Shown here: positions 5,316-7,302 of the stretch, piece after piece
Numbering within the stretch: position 1 is the stretch's first letter
Layout of the letters: every line of letters starts with the position of its first letter
From: Gammaproteobacteria bacterium
Lineage (GTDB): Bacteria > Pseudomonadota > Gammaproteobacteria > Steroidobacterales > GCA-2729495
NCBI GenBank assembly: GCA_023383735.1
Contig: JAHDYN010000081.1
Location: forward strand, 1 to 7,302
Direction of reading: 5' to 3'
Length of the DNA stretch: 7,302 bases
The notes under the pieces: model-generated
Seen by the model: the letters and a program-made list of their open reading frames with translations, nothing else
Database searches by the model: none
What the model was told of the DNA's origin: nothing
Translations under genes and position numbers: made by a program

Positions 5316-6848
5316 ATGAAGCGCATTTTCAGGGCCGCAAAACTGGCCGTCGTGCTGGCCTTCCTGGCTGCCTGCGGCGGTGGTGGCGGCAGTCTCGACA
5401 ATGAACTGGGCCTGCGCGTCATCAACGCTTCACCCGATGCACCGCCGATCAATTTCAGGCTCGATGGCGTGCTCTGGTTTCCGCTCGACTACAAGGGCAG
5501 CACGCGATTTACCGCGCTGACACCTGCGCCCAGGGAGATGGGTCTGGAGGTGGTCCTGCCGGGTGACGACGTCCTCATCGAGGAGTCGATGTCTTTGCTG
5601 GCCGGGCGCGAGTACACCACGATTGCGGTCGGCAAGCTGGGCGAGGGCGGCAGCTCGACGCTGCAGATGCTGAATATCGACAACCCGATGTCCGCGGTGC
5701 CGGTCGGCACGACGCGCGTCCAGTTCGTCCATGCCGCGCCGGACACTGCCGCCATCGATGTATACCTGACGGCCCTGACGGACAGCCTGGATGCCGCCAC
5801 CCCGTCGTATACGCTCACCGGCTTCCAGCAGGTATCGGCGCAGCAGGACTTCAGCTCGGGTGAAGCGCAAAGCTGGCGCATCCGCGTGACGCCGTCCGGC
5901 AACAAGACCACGGTACTGTTCGATTCCGGTGCCGTAACGTTTCGCTCCACCATCAGCCTGCTGTTCGTCGTGGTCACCAATACGGGAGCCGGCACTGCAC
6001 CGATTTCACTGCTGACCAATGACGGTACCTTCGGTGGCGAGGTTCTGGATGTGGCGACGCCTGCCGATGTGCGGGTATACAACGTGTCGCCGGATCTGCC
6101 CGCGCTGACGGCAACCGCGGAGCGGGCCCTGGGCAAGGACACGCTGCCGCCCGATCCGCCGCTGGCCTCGCCCTGCATCTACGATCCCACGCTGGCCTCC
6201 GATGACGTGCTGTGCGTGGCGCCGCCGCCCGAAGTCACGACCCTGGTGACGGGCCTCGGCTACCCGGCAGCGGGCAGTTACACCAGCCTTGATTTCAGCA
6301 TTCCGCCACCGGACGGGTACCTGTTCCTGAACCCGGACAACTTCTATTCGTTCAGGGTGGCATCGAGCGATGTGCCGGAGACCACCCTGTTCGGCACCAA
6401 CCTGTCGCTGCTGCAGGGCCGTCGCAACTCGCTGCTGGCGCTGGGCCTGGTGCCCGAGCCGGTCAACGGTACGGTGACCGCCAAAATCCTGACTGTGCTG
6501 ACCGATGACATACGGCCGGTCGCGAGGATCGGCAGGCTGCGTATCGTCGATGCGTCGCCGGCGGGGAGTTTCGTGGACGTCTATATCGAGTTGCAGGGCA
6601 CGGACATCACGGCGGAAAACGCCAGCCTGGGCGGCCTTGGATCAGGCAGCTCGACGGGCCACTTCAGTTTCGAGCCGGGGATCTATACGGTGACTTTCAC
6701 CACCGCAGGCACCAAGACGGTGCTCGCCAGTGCCGATGTCAATGCCGTCAGTGGCAGCGTCTTTACCGTCGTGCTGGTCGATACTGCGCGCGCGACATCG
6801 AGCGACGGCACGCCGCCTGAGGTCATGGTGATCGACGATCTGCTCTGA
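5316..6848 (+). CDS. Outer-membrane-type lipoprotein with four DUF4397-like repeats
   Basis: A 510-residue lipoprotein. The signal (residues 1-19) ends in the lipobox LAAC with C20, followed by five glycines; Gly at +2 is no inner-membrane retention signal, so outer membrane sorting is expected. The rest looks all-beta and contains four units opening with a related sequence: LRVINASPDAPPINFRLDG (from 33), TRVQFVHAAPDTAAIDVYL (from 133), VRVYNVSPDLPAL (from 252) and LRIVDASPAGSFVDVYIE (from 408). These match the start of DUF4397 domains, whose function is not established. The third unit carries a proline-rich insertion with C287 and C300, which could form a disulfide. The unit spacing of about 100, 119 and 156 residues shows diverged rather than recent repeats. 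It lies 59 bp after the ldtD-like gene on the same strand, so co-transcription is possible. The ribosome site before ATG 5316 is weak, but the start gives an ideal lipoprotein signal. Confidence 0.85.
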   Translation: MKRIFRAAKLAVVLAFLAACGGGGGSLDNELGLRVINASPDAPPINFRLDGVLWFPLDYKGSTRFTALTPAPREMGLEVVLPGDDVLIEESMSLLAGREYTTIAVGKLGEGGSSTLQMLNIDNPMSAVPVGTTRVQFVHAAPDTAAIDVYLTALTDSLDAATPSYTLTGFQQVSAQQDFSSGEAQSWRIRVTPSGNKTTVLFDSGAVTFRSTISLLFVVVTNTGAGTAPISLLTNDGTFGGEVLDVATPADVRVYNVSPDLPALTATAERALGKDTLPPDPPLASPCIYDPTLASDDVLCVAPPPEVTTLVTGLGYPAAGSYTSLDFSIPPPDGYLFLNPDNFYSFRVASSDVPETTLFGTNLSLLQGRRNSLLALGLVPEPVNGTVTAKILTVLTDDIRPVARIGRLRIVDASPAGSFVDVYIELQGTDITAENASLGGLGSGSSTGHFSFEPGIYTVTFTTAGTKTVLASADVNAVSGSVFTVVLVDTARATSSDGTPPEVMVIDDLL

Positions 6849-6859
6849 GCGCGGCGCGA

Positions 6860-6874
6860 CTCCCTGATCGGGAG
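6860..6874. terminator. Weak hairpin between convergent genes (possible terminator)
   Basis: CTCCC (6860-6864) and GGGAG (6870-6874) form a 5-bp stem with a 5-base loop in the 50-bp gap between the stops of the lipoprotein and glutaredoxin genes. There is no T tract on either side, so it is not a typical intrinsic terminator. The position is right, the structure is poor. Confidence 0.2.
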
Positions 6875-6898
6875 GGAACCCGGCAATCAGGCGGGCTG

Positions 6899-7302
6899 TC
6901 AGCCGGCCGGTGCGTTCGGGTTGTCGAAACGAAAGCCGCGGCCCTGCACGCTTTCCATCACATCGATGGACAGGCCATCGGCGCGCGTCGCGCTCCACGG
7001 ATCCACATCGATGCTGATCGGCTCGACCTTGACCGCAACGCTGCCGGGTCTCGGTGCTTCGAGCGACATGCTGTGCTTCCAGCTGCCATTGATCCTGAGG
7101 CAGATGGCCTTGCCCGGGTTCTTCTCCAGGGCATTCTTCATGATGTCCATGGCAGCCGGGCTGATCCGGATCGCCGGCGGTTTATCCGCTGCCGGTGGCG
7201 GGACGCCGAGTACGGTGCCGAGTTCGCCGGAATCGAACATCTCCTTGATGATGTCGCAACCGCCAACGAGTTCGCCACCCACATAGAGCTGGGGACTGGT
7301 CG
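6899..7302 (-). CDS. Grx4-type monothiol glutaredoxin fused to a HesB/IscA-like domain, partial (N-terminus beyond right edge)
   Basis: The visible 133 codons hold the end of a glutaredoxin and a complete second domain. TSPQLYVGGELVGGCDI matches the cis-proline and glutathione-binding (GGCD) region of monothiol, Grx4-type glutaredoxins, which handle Fe-S clusters in the cytoplasm; the CGFS active site would lie outside the window. After a PPPAADKPP linker comes a HesB/IscA-like domain: IRISPAAMDIMKNAL at its start and DVMESVQGRGFRFDNPNAPAG at its end. This domain lacks the cluster-binding cysteines: GGGCSGF of IscA corresponds to INGSWKHS, and the protein stops where TCGCGESF would follow. 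The one Cys left in it (AICLRING) is not at a ligand position. It is therefore a degenerate, perhaps structural or protein-binding domain. The frame is open to the right edge, so the GTG at 7282 is not a start. It is convergent with the lipoprotein gene. Confidence 0.85.
   Translation of the reverse strand, partial: TSPQLYVGGELVGGCDIIKEMFDSGELGTVLGVPPPAADKPPAIRISPAAMDIMKNALEKNPGKAICLRINGSWKHSMSLEAPRPGSVAVKVEPISIDVDPWSATRADGLSIDVMESVQGRGFRFDNPNAPAG

Noticed and set aside
5489..6178. 229-codon open frame on the minus strand, opposite the lipoprotein gene
   Set aside because: The serine- and arginine-rich translation is typical of an antisense shadow; the plus strand has a lipobox and DUF4397-like repeats.
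6879..6895. CCCG/CGGG inverted repeat between the convergent genes
   Set aside because: A 4-bp stem with a 9-base loop and no T tract does not make a terminator.

Overview
The window is GC-rich, densely packed bacterial DNA. It carries six protein genes (four complete single-copy enzymes or exported proteins, one partial gene at each end) plus a small Sel1-repeat gene, so seven in all. The gene content suggests a Gram-negative gammaproteobacterium: an LdtD/YcbB-type L,D-transpeptidase beside a MepK/YcbK-type endopeptidase, three twin-arginine (Tat) signal peptides, a lipobox lipoprotein, and a Grx4-type glutaredoxin fused to a HesB-like domain. A lineage near the xanthomonads or their environmental relatives is my inference; nothing here fixes the taxon.

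Layout. (1) Positions 1-1352, minus strand: a Tat-exported flavin amine oxidase whose C-terminal end lies beyond the left edge. (2) Positions 1353-1500: a divergent intergenic region with a perfect 14-bp palindrome. (3) Positions 1501-2985, plus strand: a two-gene unit, a Tat-exported DUF1838 protein followed 6 bp later by a secreted Sel1-repeat protein. (4) Positions 2995-3534, minus strand: a MepK/YcbK-type (DUF882, M15-like) peptidase, convergent with the Sel1 gene. (5) Positions 3535-3639: a second divergent region. (6) Positions 3640-5256, plus strand: an LdtD-type L,D-transpeptidase. (7) Positions 5316-6848, plus strand: a lipoprotein with four DUF4397-like repeats. (8) Positions 6899-7302, minus strand: the C-terminal part of a glutaredoxin/HesB-like fusion, running off the right edge.

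How the genes work together. The clearest functional pair is ldtD-like and mepK-like. In E. coli LdtD makes 3-3 (mDap-mDap) peptidoglycan cross-links and MepK cuts them, and the two genes are neighbours there as well; here they are divergent and share about 105 bp of upstream DNA. The amine oxidase and the DUF1838 protein are also divergent, and both carry Tat signals, which suggests two cofactor-containing or pre-folded periplasmic proteins that may be co-regulated. Every complete product in the window appears to be exported to the envelope.

The most unusual observation is in the L,D-transpeptidase. About 20 residues that normally form a core strand and loop of the YkuD catalytic domain seem to be missing in frame, while the SSGCVR catalytic motif is intact. 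I saw no mobile element, CRISPR array, RNA gene or obvious novel multigene system. No stretch longer than 150 bp lacks a gene.
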